A stretch of 64,000 nt of DNA from Triplophysa rosa (taxonomy: Eukaryota; Chordata; Actinopteri; Cypriniformes; Nemacheilidae): positions 35,293,822 to 35,357,821 of the forward strand of contig NC_079891.1 in NCBI RefSeq assembly GCF_024868665.1, in the 5' to 3' direction. The notes beneath the pieces were generated by a model. That model did no database searches, was not told the origin of the DNA, and worked only from the letters and a program-made list of their open reading frames with translations. Both the position numbers and the translations under genes were made by a program. Positions 28,101 through 39,963 of this stretch are shown in pieces (within the stretch, counting starts at the first letter, position 1; the number at the start of each line of letters is the position of its first letter).

Positions 28101-31100
28101 CGGTCCGCGTTGAGTTGACGCGTTGTTACATTTTTGGAGAGGTGCGTGTCAGGCTACGGCGTAGGGTACGCGGCTCTGCATAGGCTACGCCGTAGGTTAC
28201 GGCGTAGGTCCTACGCAGAACCATAAATTGGCCTTAAGTAATTAGTAACTGTAATTGAATGACTTTTCCCTTGAAAAAGTAAAGTAAGGGATTACTCTTA
28301 TTTTCTCTGTAATTTAATTACAGTTACTTCTGATGTAATTAAACTAAATACTGTGTGTAATATATGTGTGTGCAATAGTGGAATTGACATAAAAAAAAAC
28401 TTTAAAATCCGTGCTTTAATGTATAATTCTCACATTTCTATGCTTTGGTCATTTAATAATTCTACTTTATGTAGTTTTATATGATTTATTTAAATGAATT
28501 AAAAGAGCCCTTTCATGTCTATCCTTGAATCACTGAACTAATCAAGGTTGATGTAGGATTTAGAAAGTAATCTCTAAAAAGTAATGAAATACGTTTTGGA
28601 GAGAGCAACAGTACAGTAATCTAATTACACTATTTAATATGTAATTAGTAACTAGTAATTCATTACTTTTTCAGAGTAACTTGCCCAACACTGGTAATGA
28701 TTCACCGTGGGCCGGTTGAAAATCGATTAAATATGTGAGGATTCAAGCCAGTTGAGATGTTATTTGAATCGCAGTACATGTTTTGAACAGCAGGGGCCGC
28801 TGTGTTTACAGCAAACTTGGTAAACGTGGATATGCTGATATTTCTTAAAAAAGTAAAAGGTAGGAAAAGCACAGACAGCCGTGGTTTGTTTATATCAAAG
28901 AGACTTCTGTATCATTCGTTTTTATGCGATTTGGAATTTGTTTTAAAATTGCAATTCAGTTTTGTTATTGGACACAACATTTATTTTTGTTTCGCAAAGA
29001 AATTTGAGGAATAATAAAATGCCAGTCGTTCGTTTCTAATTTGCCTCAACTCATTGTATGGTAAACATAGTATGGTTCAGATTGAATCGATACGTCCCTA
29101 CTGGAAACGTTTCATCGTGACACGAAGGCAGCACAGTGATATAGAATGACGGAGACCGAAAACGTCTGAACGTCTCCGTTTGAGAATGAAACTTGAGGAT
29201 TTCAGTGTCGGCGAGCGAGACCCCGTTGCCCTCTTACCTCCTGATCCAGACTGAAGTTCAGCCAGTCGTCGATCTTAATGTGCGACTGATGCGAACCGGA
29301 CCGATCCTCCATCTCACTGTCACTGCTCTCATTCACACCATCCACGCCTGCCCAACACGACACATTTACAGTGAACCACAGACGGCTCAATACTTCATAT
29401 CATACCAAACAAACAATATAAACAAAGTACACAGGGGGGCGGAGCATGTCGAGCTTTCACAGTTATGCAGTGATGTACCTCCTCTGTGAGCCGTGGACTC
29501 CTGTATCGCCGAGCTCGGGAGTTTCGCACATCCTCCAAACAACGCCACGGTCAGCGGCGTGACGCCCGAGCAGCACCTGATGCTGGCGATCCTGTGAGCT
29601 CGTGTCATCTCGTCATAAATCAGCCAATCGGTGGGCAGGGATTCCACCGCTGCCGTCTGCCCGTTGGCTGGAGGAATCTGAGTTTAACACAAGAATTGTT
29701 CAATATAGACGTGACGCAGGACGGGAGAGGGTTTCGTGGCTCACCGACCTTCTTGTACTGGGGCTGACTCAGGATGGAGGTCGGGTGAAGTCGGACCTTC
29801 TTCTCTTTGGAGCCCATGAGAGTGAGGCTGTCGCGGTTCACGTTGATTAGGTTGGGATACATGCCAGCGACTAGCGCGGCCTTCACCACGGCCCAGTTCT
29901 CCGAGTTCAGATTGACATCTCGAATGTCTCCGCCTCCTCGCGCCCGGACGAAACCTGCGTGAGCGAACAAAGCGGGGTGAAGCGAACGCACGACACAGAT
30001 CAAGGTTTGGATGGAGTGGATAAAAGCGACATCACCTGTCGCTCTCAGCTGTCCCAGGAGCTGCGTCCTCATCCCCACGATGATCTCCATGGTGGCCTGC
30101 GAGAGGAAGTTCTTCTCACAGAAAGCTCGTTCCCAGCCATCGCTGCGCGCCTTCTGCCAAGCCTGTTTCACCAGAAGAGCATTTCATCAATCAATAAGCA
30201 CCTGATTCTGAACTGTCCGTGAGGCCTTTGAAGCTCACCTGAAACGCTCTGAGGAGAGCCATGTGGTCGCTGAAGGTGTTGGCAGAGAAGCGTTTGCGGC
30301 ACAGCATGGCCATCCGCTTCTGAGAGGCCTGCGAGGGCAACACAAACGGCTCTCTGTGTGCCAGCGTGCAGGCGATGGTGAGGATGGGATCCAAGCACTT
30401 CAGAACCACAGCGCACAGCACCATTTTCCCCAGGTGAGGCTCGACGGGCAGGTCAGCAAGGTGACAGCCCAGCTCGGTCAGGTTCTCCCAGGGGTCCATG
30501 GCATCGATGGTCTGAGGTGAAGAAGACGAGAACGGAGATCAAACGTGATGGACAGAAATTCCAGCAGGACTCCCGTTGGACTGGATCAAATTTCGCTACA
30601 GATATTTTGCTGCTAACATACAGTACATTTTCTCCGCATCGCAATGATTTGACCATTTGTGTGAGAATGTTAGGACAGAGGGACGAGTTTTGAAAAGCGG
30701 CCCTCATTCAGTGCCGTGGTTAAATCTGAGAGTCTGACCTTCAGCATCTGTACAGCGTTTTTAACAGCGTGCAGGTGTGGCGGTTCAGGGGCTTTAGACA
30801 GGAACTCAGCGATGGAGCAGGAGACGGGAGCCAGAAGTTTAGTGTGCAGACAGAGCTCCTGAAACACAGACAGAACAAACACTTCACCTTCATGTGTGCG
30901 TGAAATACCTGATGACCACATTTGCGTGAATGTGAAGCTGCACATACTGGAAAACATCAGTAAACGTGCGTGCGTGTGTAGGTGTGTGTGTTAGGCTTGT
31001 TGCGACAGTGATACATACACGGTGTCCACCTGCCTACCGATGACATCACTTTTCCACCGCGGCACCAACCCCTACCGCCATTTAGCATTTTTATAGTAAT

Positions 31101-34100
31101 AAATCACTTATGTTTAGTTAAAGACCAAACTACATCTGCGCGTCTGAATGCGTCTGCTGTATTAAGTGAAGCGGAAAAAGTGTGGCAGCAAAGATCACCA
31201 GCAGGAGTCAGATTTTATTCATCATGTGAGAAGAGAGAAGTGCTGACAAGACCATGGTGGATCGGGCTTATCTGGCAAAGAACATGTAATAGAATATATA
31301 AGCACTGTTATCAAGAGCCAGATCAGTTTTCATTTTCATTTTGTTTTAATTTTAAAAAAGCTGGTGCGTTGCCATTCATTTAACATAAAAGTTTTTCATT
31401 TTGTATTCCTCTTATTTATTTATTTAACAAAAAAATTTGTTTCGTATACCTTTCTTATTTATTTATTTAACATAAATATTTTTCGTTTTGTATTCCTTTC
31501 TTATTTATTTATCTAAAATAAATATTTTTCGTTTTGTATTCCTTTCTTATTTATTTATCTAAAATAAATATTTTTCGTTTTGTATTCCTTTCTTATTTAT
31601 TTATCTAAAATAAATATTTTTCGTTTTGTATTCCTTTCTTATTTATTTATCTAAAATAAATATTTTTCAGTGTGTATTCCTTTCTTATTTATTTATTTAT
31701 TTAACATAAAGGTTTTTCATTTTGTATTCCTTTCTTATTAGTTTTTATTTATTTATTTAACATAAACATTTTTCGTTTTGTATACCTTTCTTATTCGTTT
31801 CTAATTTTATATTTAACAACTTTTTCATTTTTGTATTCCTTTCTTATTTATTTATTTAACATAAATATTTTTCGTTTTGTATTCCTTTCTTATTTATTTA
31901 TTAAACACACATTTTTCTTTTCATATTCCTTAATTATTTATTTATTTAACAAACATTTTTCGTTTCGTATTCCTCTCTTATTAGATTCTTATTTATTTAT
32001 TTATTTAACATTAACTTTTACATTTCGTATTCCTTTCTTATTTATTTAACATAAATGTTTTTTGTTTTGTATACCTTTCTTATTCGTTTCTAATTTTATA
32101 TTTAACAACTTTTTCATTTTTGTATTCCTTTCTTATTTATTTATTTAACATAAATATTTTTCGTTTTGTATTCCTTTCTTATTTATTTATTAAACACACA
32201 TTTTTCTTTTCATATTCCTTAATTATTTATTTATTTAACAAACATTTTTCGTTTCGTATTCCTCTCTTATTAGATTCTTATTTATTTATTTATTTAACAT
32301 TAACTTTTGCATTTCGTATTCCTTTCTTATTTATTTAACATAAATGTTTTTTGTTTTGTATACCTTTCTTATTCGTTTCTAATTTTATATTTAACAACTT
32401 TTTCATTTTTGTATTCCTTTCTTATTTATTTATTTAATATAAACATTTTTCATTTTGTATTCCTTTCTTTTTTTAAGAAATTGAACCCACCATTAATTCA
32501 AGCATTTGTGGTTGCCGAATTGTCGCTAATTTGACCACCCCAAACCCCGCACCCCCAGTGTCTACTAACGGTGTTTTTACTCGTCTAATAACTGGTGGGA
32601 AAATTTCCTCACAGTCACATCCCTAGTGTGTGCGTGTGTGTGTGTGTGTGTGTGTGCGTGCGTGCGTGTGTACCTGCAGTGGCATGCGCAGCAGTTGAGG
32701 AACCTGATGTTCCAGCATGTTATTGAACCTCAGACGACTGAAGAGATGAAAACAGATTCCTGGTCTACAGCGACCCGCTCTACACAACAAACAACCCGTT
32801 ACAATAAAACCTGTAATATTCAACAAAATACCAAAATGTAGAAATAGGTATGCAAGATGACTGACCTGCCCTTTCTCTGCAAAGCACTTGCCTTCGATAT
32901 CCAAACCATCTTTAGCATGGTGACATTATTGAGAGCATCATAGGTTTTCTGTAGAGAAATGCACACAGTCGTGACTAGAAATCCTTTCACAAACCTTCGA
33001 CACCAAATGAGAACTAAGGCCGTGTTCACACTTAACTTCTTTTTTGACAAGAAAAAGTTGACAATGGCGCTTTTTTTGTTGTGGTTACAAATAGCAGCCG
33101 GCAATGTTCAAAGATAGCGTTTGTGCACGAAGACAGCTCAGAGAGACAGGCAGCGTAACGGATGTCTTTTTGAATTATACACAGAGATCGTCTTTGCAAT
33201 AACTAATCACATATTTAAAAACGACAATACTAATTTCTCGCTAGAAATGCAAACAGAAGTTTGTGAAAGTGAAAATTAAACGTAGATTTATACAAAACTA
33301 TGCTTTTTCAACCTCAATAGACGCTCTGATCTGCAGAAAAAGACAGCGGAGCTGGCATTTAAAAAAGCGCTCAGGACGTTTTTTGAAAACACGGTTTACT
33401 CCACAGGATTCTAATGTAAAACAGACGCTAGCAGCTTCAAAAAAGAAGTCAAGTGTGAACACGGCCTAAATGCAGCGTAAAGCAATGTGGACAAGAGTGA
33501 CAAACCTCTTTCACTTTCCCAGAGTCAATGACAAAAACCACGTCATTGACTGTGATGCTGGTCTCTGCGATGTTAGTGGACAGAATCTGAATGGAGGACA
33601 GAGAGACGTCTGTATAGGGTACACTATAAGAACAGCAGAGGGAGGGTTGTGCAAGCTTTGTGAAAAGTGAAAGAGAGAGAGAGAGAGAGATACGCACTAC
33701 TTTGCGAACGCCTTTAGGAGTGTTCTTCAGAACTTTCTTCTGGTCTGATGTTTGCATGCTGGAGTGCAGAATAAACACCTGCAACCTGTGAACATTTACA
33801 TTTACATTGCTCTCATGCAATATATTTCTCCAACTAATCCTGCGTTCAAGACAACTCTGGTTTCGGATATTATGACGTAAAATATGCGACTTCCGACCTC
33901 AATCCGTTCCAGTCAACAACGCGTCACATTCGCATGTTTACCGCATGAGACGCAGAGAGAACGTTCATAAACATTTCTGGATATATTAAGCGTTGTAAAA
34001 ATAGTTTAAAGTTTACGGTTCACATAAGGTGGTGAAGAGCTCAAGTGACACGTCTCGCTGAGGTCAGGGTTGATCGATCTGCCCAGAGGTCGGATAACCG

Positions 34101-37100
34101 TTCCAGACGTTCACTTTAGGGATTGAGGTCGGCGATACCCGAAATCCGTGTTGTCTCGAACGCAGCATCACACCAACTCTTCTTTTGTTCAGATGTAACC
34201 AAACAACCAAAACAGGAACGAGTGATGTTAAACAAAAATATATTAAATATACAACAGAAACACATTTTTCCTCAATCAAATCCCAAATCGTCTTCCACCC
34301 TACATTGCTCAACAGCGGATATTCTATCACTTTATATACAGATGATACAGAATGACATACAGAATGATTTAGGACAAGCTTTTTTAAAGGGACAGTTCAC
34401 CCAAAAACGAAAATTCTGTCACCATTTACACACCCTCAAGTTGTTCTAAACCTGTCTTTGTTCTGCTAAACACAAAGGAAGATATTTTGAAGAATGTCAG
34501 AAACCAAACAGATCTCATGCCCTATTTCCTGCCAAACTAGAGAAAATAAATACTATGGGAGTCAACAGGGATGAGATCTTTTTGGTTACTGGCATCCTCC
34601 AAATATCTTCCTTCGTGTTTAGCAGAACAAAGAAATCTGTAGAGGTTTAGAACTATCCGAGGGTAAGTAAACGATGACAGGATTTTCACTTTTGGGTGAA
34701 CTGTCCCTTTAAGAAAAACATCAACTACGAACGCTGAAATTCACCATACTTTTGCTGGAGGTCTGTAAATGTTTTATCATCGTAGACGATCCGATCTCGC
34801 AGAGAGACAATCTCATCGTAGCCCGGCAGAAATAACAACACCGCACCTGCGAATAAAAAACAACATGAGCACAGAGAAACGACCGACACCACATTACAGA
34901 GAGACTGGTTCTGCTCCACAGTACAAAAACGCCGGTTCCAGTGCATGACCATCAAGTGACATCATTAATATTCCTGAGACACATCTCTGATTTGATCTCA
35001 TGTGAAGAGAGCTCTCGCAGCATCTATATTCCCTTCACATGACTGTAACTCTACGTGTGATGGTCTGACCCTCGTCTGAACTCTGGCAGATGTTGAAGAG
35101 CAGATGTAAGATGAGGTCCAGATCGACCCGCTCGTCGTCAAAGCTGTGATGATACGCTTTGAGCAGCTCCTGGTCTTCAGAACTCAGATCACATGCGCTC
35201 TGAACCAGAGACGACTCGTCCAGCTGACCCGCTTCAACACACCATCTGTACAAAAACACGAGAAGATTTGAACCGCCAGGCGGAGTCTCAAGCCACGGCG
35301 TGTTTTTAGAGACAAGCGCAGCGCTCACATGTGAGACTCCAGGAGATCGGCAGCCTCGGGTTGACCGAAGTGTTTGGCCCAATCGAGAGCCGTCCTGAAA
35401 TAAAGAAATACACACCGTCCGCAATGCACATACGGAGAACATGCACTTCGCAGAAAAGTGCGTTGACTGATGCTCTCACCAGCCGTTGGAGGCTTTGGCG
35501 TTGACGTTGGCACCCATACTCAAGAGCTGCTCCATCTGACTGAGGAATCCTCTCCCCGCAGCCGCCATCAGAGGAGTGGCGCTGGTCTCGCTGTGTCTGT
35601 AATCCACTGAGAGAACACAACCAACGCTCACCACAATAATCATCGAACTTCAGAGAAACATCACGACGTGAAGGAGCTCAATACCGCTGATGTTCTCGTT
35701 CAGGATGAGATTGAAGAGCTGAACGAAGGCGTCCGAGTCTTCCTTCAAGAAAATGTTCGAGACGCAGGCGTCCATCTCCTTGAGCAGCCAGGGCTCCAGC
35801 GTCGCCGCGTCCTTCTCGCTCTGAACACAGATGTTAGAAAAACAATCAGCAACGAAACTAAACCAAAGTCTCTCTGCGGGTTTGTGTTAAAATACCATCT
35901 GGCTGAAGACGCCGTCTCCTCCATCATCCAGGAGGTCGTTCTCCTGCAGGACGCACGCGGGCGTCTTTTCCCTCTCGCGCTGTCTGACGGGCGTCTGACG
36001 GGCATCGCACCACTCCGTCAAAGACGTCTGCTGTCTCGCCTCTGTACAAACATCAGACTGAATGACACAACAGCTCACAACATGGCTCAACTGCAAGCGT
36101 TCATTCATTCACGTTACCTTTCTGCACCTCCTTGGAATATTTCTTCATTTCTTTGTTCTTGTAGCCTGTCGTCCTCAGGATGTCTTCTAGGAACAGCTGC
36201 TTGACATCAAAAGGACAACCTTTGACTTCAAACGCAACAAAAACACACATTAACGTCAACATACGATACCTGCGTTCACCTTTAATGCTGTGTTCACACC
36301 AAACGCGGAACAATCACAGTCCACGTTCTTAATTACTCGCTCTACAATTTGGCCTAAAATCAAAATCTCGATTAATTGAACATTTTCTCTCGATTACGAT
36401 TATTGAACGATTATTTTGTTTTTGTTTATTTATTTATTTTTCTTAGTTTTTTACTGTAGTTGACTGACATGGTTTGTACTGTAAATATATTTTTTCTAAT
36501 TACACATTTCTTATCTCATATTATTTTAAAATAATCAAAGGAAATACAAACTTTTTATGGTTATTAATTGAACATTTCGAACAATACACATCTTTGTGTT
36601 ATTTTTTGGAAACATTGCCTTTGCTGGAGCTGAAGACAAATGCAACACAAATCAGAAAATCATCTGTCTGCATGTGTTAATTTTCTTTATTTTACAAAAT
36701 CACAAAGTTTTGTTGTTATTGTGAGTGTACGCACGTAAAAACAGACCACTTACAGTTACTAATACTGTCTTACATATACAGTATGTGTACGCCCAAACAT
36801 AACGCAGTATTTAAGTCTCTTTTGCGCTGATAAGAAAAAAGTGAGGTAGCGGCACCTGGCGACATGGATGTTAAAGGGAAAGTAATCAAAATATCCTGAA
36901 TGTCGGTTTCGGTTACTTTCCGATTAATCACCCAACCCTAACTTGCGGGAAAAGTTTGTTATTTTCACGTGAGTGACAAGAAAAACATCACGCATCCGGA
37001 CCCGTCAAACAGTAGGTACCAAATCGCGCCGCACCGATTCACATCATTGGCATCGCATGCTGCGAGTTTGTCTCTATTCGAGTCTTTACTTTGACTTTGT

Positions 37101-39849
37101 ATGTAATTAACTCGTGAAAATCTCTTAATTAACGTTTGGTGTGTATCCAGCATAATGCTGTGTTCACACCAAATGCGAACAGTCGCGTACCATGCTCTTT
37201 ATTACTTGAGGGAAAAGTTCGTTATTTTCGCGTGAGTTACGTGAAAAACATCACGCGTCCAGACCCATCAAACGGTAGGTGTCAATCAGTTCTTCTCGCG
37301 AATTTCTTGCTAGAGTTGAAATTTTTCAACTTGCGTGGAAGACACGTTTGACGCACGTTCGCGGCAATCGTGAAGCCTGATTCTCGCCATTCGTATCGCC
37401 TGCGAGTTCGCGTCTTTGCATTAACTTTGTATGTAATTTATGCAGGCAAATCACGTAATTCGCGTTTGGAGTGTACCCATAATGTTGTGTTCACACCAAA
37501 CGCGAACAATCGCGTTCCATGCTCTTTATTACTCGCGTGAAAAGTTCGTTATTTTCGCGTGGTGACATAAAAAACATCATGCGACGGGGAGTGACTTCAT
37601 GTGTCCGGACTGTCAAACAGTAGGTGTCAATGAGCTCTTCGCACGAATTTCTCGCTCGAGTTGAATTTTTTACCTGCGAGGAAGACACGTTGCGCGTTCG
37701 CGCCGCCTGATTCACGTCATTTGCATCACCTGCCGCGAGTTTTCCTCTATTCGTGTCTTTGCATCAATTTGTATGTAATTTACTCACGCACATCTCTTAA
37801 TTCGCGTTTGGTGTGTACCCAGTATAATGCTGTGTTCACACCAAATGCGAACAATTGCGTTCAAAGCTCTTTATTACTCGCGGGAAAAGTTTGTTATTTT
37901 CGCATGAGTGACGAGCAAATCGCTTAATTTGGTGTGTACCCAGCATAAGATATTTACATATGACTTACTGTAAACAACAGGACACGCTTTGAAGTATCTG
38001 GCGAACAGGCTGACGTCCAGAGTGGCGCTGGACAGGATGAGTTTCAACGAGGGCATCTTATGAAGAACATCCTTCAGCTTAGTGAGCAAGAAATCCGTCA
38101 GACCGTCACGCTCGTGTACTTCATCCTACAGAGAAGAAACAACGGTTCTCCTCAAGATGATTTCAACGAAACGTCTTTAAATGCTGCCCACGGTCCAGAG
38201 AAACACTCACCACGATGACATGAGTGACGGTGGACAGGGCGTCGTCTCCGGCCATCAGCGTTCTCAGCAACACTCCACTGGTGCAGAACGTCAGAAGAGT
38301 CTTGGGAGAAACTCTGGACACCAGCAAAACAAAAACCACGAGCATCATTATAAGATCCATTATAAGAAGTGTATTCTTTCCTGGGAGTCAAACCCATGGA
38401 CGATGCCGACACAATGCGGCACAAAACTGAAATCATATGAAAACACTTTCGCAAACAAATGTTCATAATATGACAAGGTCAACGGTCTAACAGTGTGATG
38501 CTAATCATCTCAAATATGAACTTTAATGCAGCACCTGCTCTCCAGACGGATCTGATAGCCGACGGTCTGTCCGATCTTCTCTCCACGCTCAGCCGCCACG
38601 CGCTCCGCTACAGCGATGGTCGCCAGTCTCCTGGGCTGAGTGCAAAAGATCCGACAAGGAATCCCATTCCGGCTGCTGTCGTCCAGGAGAAACTGAGGGA
38701 TCTGACACACAAACACACATCTGAGGTCATATGATGTCACCACAGACCCACTTCTGTCACGTGACGTACTTTAGAGTGAAACTATATCTGTGACGAGTTG
38801 TATTTAAGAGACAACAACTGAAGACTGAAGAAGCAGTTCTCACCTGTGTGGTTTTACCTGACCCCGTCTCACCCAAAACCAGCACAACCTGGTTCCCTTT
38901 GATGGTCTGCACGATCTCCTCCTGCCGGTCATACACAGGCAGCGCTCTCCGAAAACCGTCCAATTCAGACGGACTGCGCTTCTGAGGAACCTGAGAAATC
39001 CCGTGACTCAGTCGACCGCTGGTTCTGTTCTTACTGTCTGGAGGAAAGAGATCAACCGCACAACTGACACCAAGCAGGAGACGCGATGACAAAAGCAAGA
39101 CACGTGCGACTCATCACGGGATCGGCTGCACACGATAGAGACTCACCGCTGCTGTCTGGAGACGTGAAGACGGCTCTCTCGGTCCGCGGCAGCAGTTCCG
39201 CGCGCTCTTTACCGGTGATGGGAAACCTCTGCAGAAGGTTCCGCACCACGTGTTTGGAGTTGTGAGTGAGGTCACACGTCATGACAGAGCGAGCCATCTC
39301 CGTGCCGTCTTTCTTCCTCACTGTGAGATATCGACTGGAGCCTTTTCTGCAAAAAACATAACTTTTTTAGACTAGTGTAGGGTTCTGCTCCCTGAGCCGA
39401 GCCTAAGAACAGCCCATAAACGTTCTACATCTAAAGATGGTCAACTTTGGTTTTGAGTGTGCTTGCGATATTTCACGTGCGACGTCTTCAGCGTACCCTC
39501 TGCTTTTGGAAATGTAACCCAGGGATTGAGCGAGCCGATGTATGAACGCTCTCTCAGTGTTCGTGAGTGAAGAAGGAAAATCCAGCTCTGAATGACAAAA
39601 ACAAAACAAAACAAAACAAAACGGAGTCAAATCAAAGGAGGATGAGTGAAAACGTGTTCAACACTTTGGAACTCAATGGCGTCTTTCCGAACCTTTCTCC
39701 TCGCTGTTCTGGAACCTCTCCAGCGAGATATTGACAGCGATTTTAACCTCTTCATCAATCCTGATGTCTTTAAGCCCTTTGGCTTTCAGAGAACTCGTCT
39801 GTTTAGATGCAGTTGCCTTTGATTTCGGGGTTGCACTGGCCCGGGACAT
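25196..39849 (-). CDS. ythdc2: YTH domain-containing 3'-5' RNA helicase YTHDC2
   Basis: Germline m6A reader and ATP-dependent 3'-5' RNA helicase needed in mammals for meiosis. I place 29 coding exons from ATG 39849 to stop 25196. 5' to 3' (high end first): 39849-39693, 39587-39497, 39346-39147, 39037-38844, 38701-38535, 38313-38211, 38125-37969, 36225-36118, 36041-35896, 35820-35685, 35606-35480, 35394-35329, 35245-35070, 34846-34745 (or 34729), 33778 (or 33785)-33698, 33586-33506, 32948-32866, 32779-32674, 30858-30739, 30511-30239, 30162-30036, 29954-29749, 29677-29479, 29347-29238, 26708-26419, 26347-26212, 26129-25932, 25821-25639, 25267-25196. About 1400 residues (human 1430). Domains: R3H (about 40-108), DExH core with GETGSGKTT and DEVHERD, ankyrin insert (RHSETSATPLM...NGWTALDWAKHFG), helicase C (ILSTNIAETSITVND, QRKGRAGRCRPG), HA2/OB, and YTH (about 1265-1395; cage Trp in GIWSTTP and LLNPWND). 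Two oddities: the exon 14/15 joint and a GC donor at 26418. Confidence 0.97.
26819..28234. mobile_element. PIF/Harbinger-like element nested in the hAT-like element
   Basis: Flanked on both sides by TAA (26816-26818 and 28235-28237), the 3-bp target typical of PIF/Harbinger. The ends are imperfect inverted repeats (agcacgatttttacttctgcgtag / ctacgcagaaccataaattggcct) with many 'tacggcgtag' motifs. Small frames inside (27797-28183 and its reverse) show no transposase motif, so it looks non-autonomous. Confidence 0.75.
26966..27262 (-). mobile_element. tRNA-derived SINE nested in the Harbinger-like element
   Basis: On the minus strand it has an A-box-like tggcctaatgg (27252-27242) and a B-box ggttcgattccc (27208-27197), then a body and a tail ending in repeats of 'aatct' (plus strand ttagattagattagattcaac). 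The tRNA-like head is not a tRNA gene: the stems do not close and the tail follows directly. Confidence 0.8.
28694..29100. mobile_element. Dispersed repeat with 'gattcaccgtg' start (copy 2)
   Basis: Second copy of the element at 8292-8665, abutting the right end of the hAT-like element. It shares 'ggtaaacgtggatatgctga' and the 'tttgaatcgcagtacatgtttt' segment. Confidence 0.7.
31385..32475. repeat. AT-rich minisatellite with 289-bp higher-order repeat in ythdc2 intron
   Basis: About twenty units of 45-60 bp built on 'ttttcgttttgtattccttt' plus 'cttatttatttatttaacata'. From 31831 a block of 289 bp repeats almost exactly at 32120 and starts a third time near 32409. The matching open frames at 31831-32049 and 32120-32338 are products of the repeat. 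It lies in the intron 30859-32673. Confidence 0.95.
32622..32672. repeat. (GT)n microsatellite at a ythdc2 splice donor
   Basis: GT/GCGT units end directly at the donor (minus strand) of the exon 32779-32674. Confidence 0.95.
33018..33466. mobile_element. PIF/Harbinger-like MITE in ythdc2 intron
   Basis: Terminal inverted repeats ggccgtgttcacacttaact and agtcaagtgtgaacacggcc extend for about 30 bp, flanked by TAA on both sides (33015-33017 and 33467-33469). No transposase frame. Confidence 0.88.
34386..34712. mobile_element. Angel-type inverted-repeat MITE (copy 1)
   Basis: Starts aaagggacagttcacccaaa and ends tttgggtgaactgtcccttt; the arms stay complementary for about 50 bp. Its end is 17 bp from the alternative 3' boundary of ythdc2 exon 14 (34729). 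Confidence 0.88.
36290..37946. repeat. Tandem array of a MITE with 'tgttcacaccaaa' ends in ythdc2 intron 7
   Basis: The word tgttcacacc recurs at 36291, 37161, 37487 and 37833, with spacing of about 326 and 346 bp for the last three. Each unit has 'aa(c/t)gcgaacaatcgcg' at the start and 'ttcgcgtttggtgtgtacc' at the end, so neighbouring units share inverted ends. The first unit is lengthened by another repeat (36340-36945, closing in 'attaatcacccaaccctaac'). Confidence 0.85.
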
Positions 39850-39963
39850 TTTACTCTGTATGGAAGAATATACAGTCAATTATTTTGAACAAAAAAATCT
39901 CCAGAATAATGTATCTATATACGTTTATTAATCACATCTTCCTTGTAAAATGATGGTGACAGG

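Larger units (their letters stand above)
26793..28693. mobile_element. hAT-like element of the 'CAGTGTTGGG' family (copy 2), split by a second insertion
   Basis: Left end cagtgttgggtgtgactag at 26793, right end agtaacttgcccaacactg at 28693. The flanks gttatgat and gtaatgat form an 8-bp target duplication with one mismatch. Its body is interrupted from 26819 to 28234. It sits in the ythdc2 intron between 26708 and 29238. Confidence 0.8.

Noticed and set aside
27797..28183. Transposase or Myb-like protein in the Harbinger-like element
   Set aside because: Neither strand shows a DDE catalytic motif or a SANT pattern, and the element is too short.
29620..30171. Single 183-residue minus-strand gene
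   Set aside because: It is ythdc2 coding exons read through their introns; splice sites and homology break it into separate exons.
31831..32338. Two near-identical 72-codon frames rich in Phe, Leu and Tyr
   Set aside because: They are copies of the AT-rich minisatellite super-unit, not membrane proteins.
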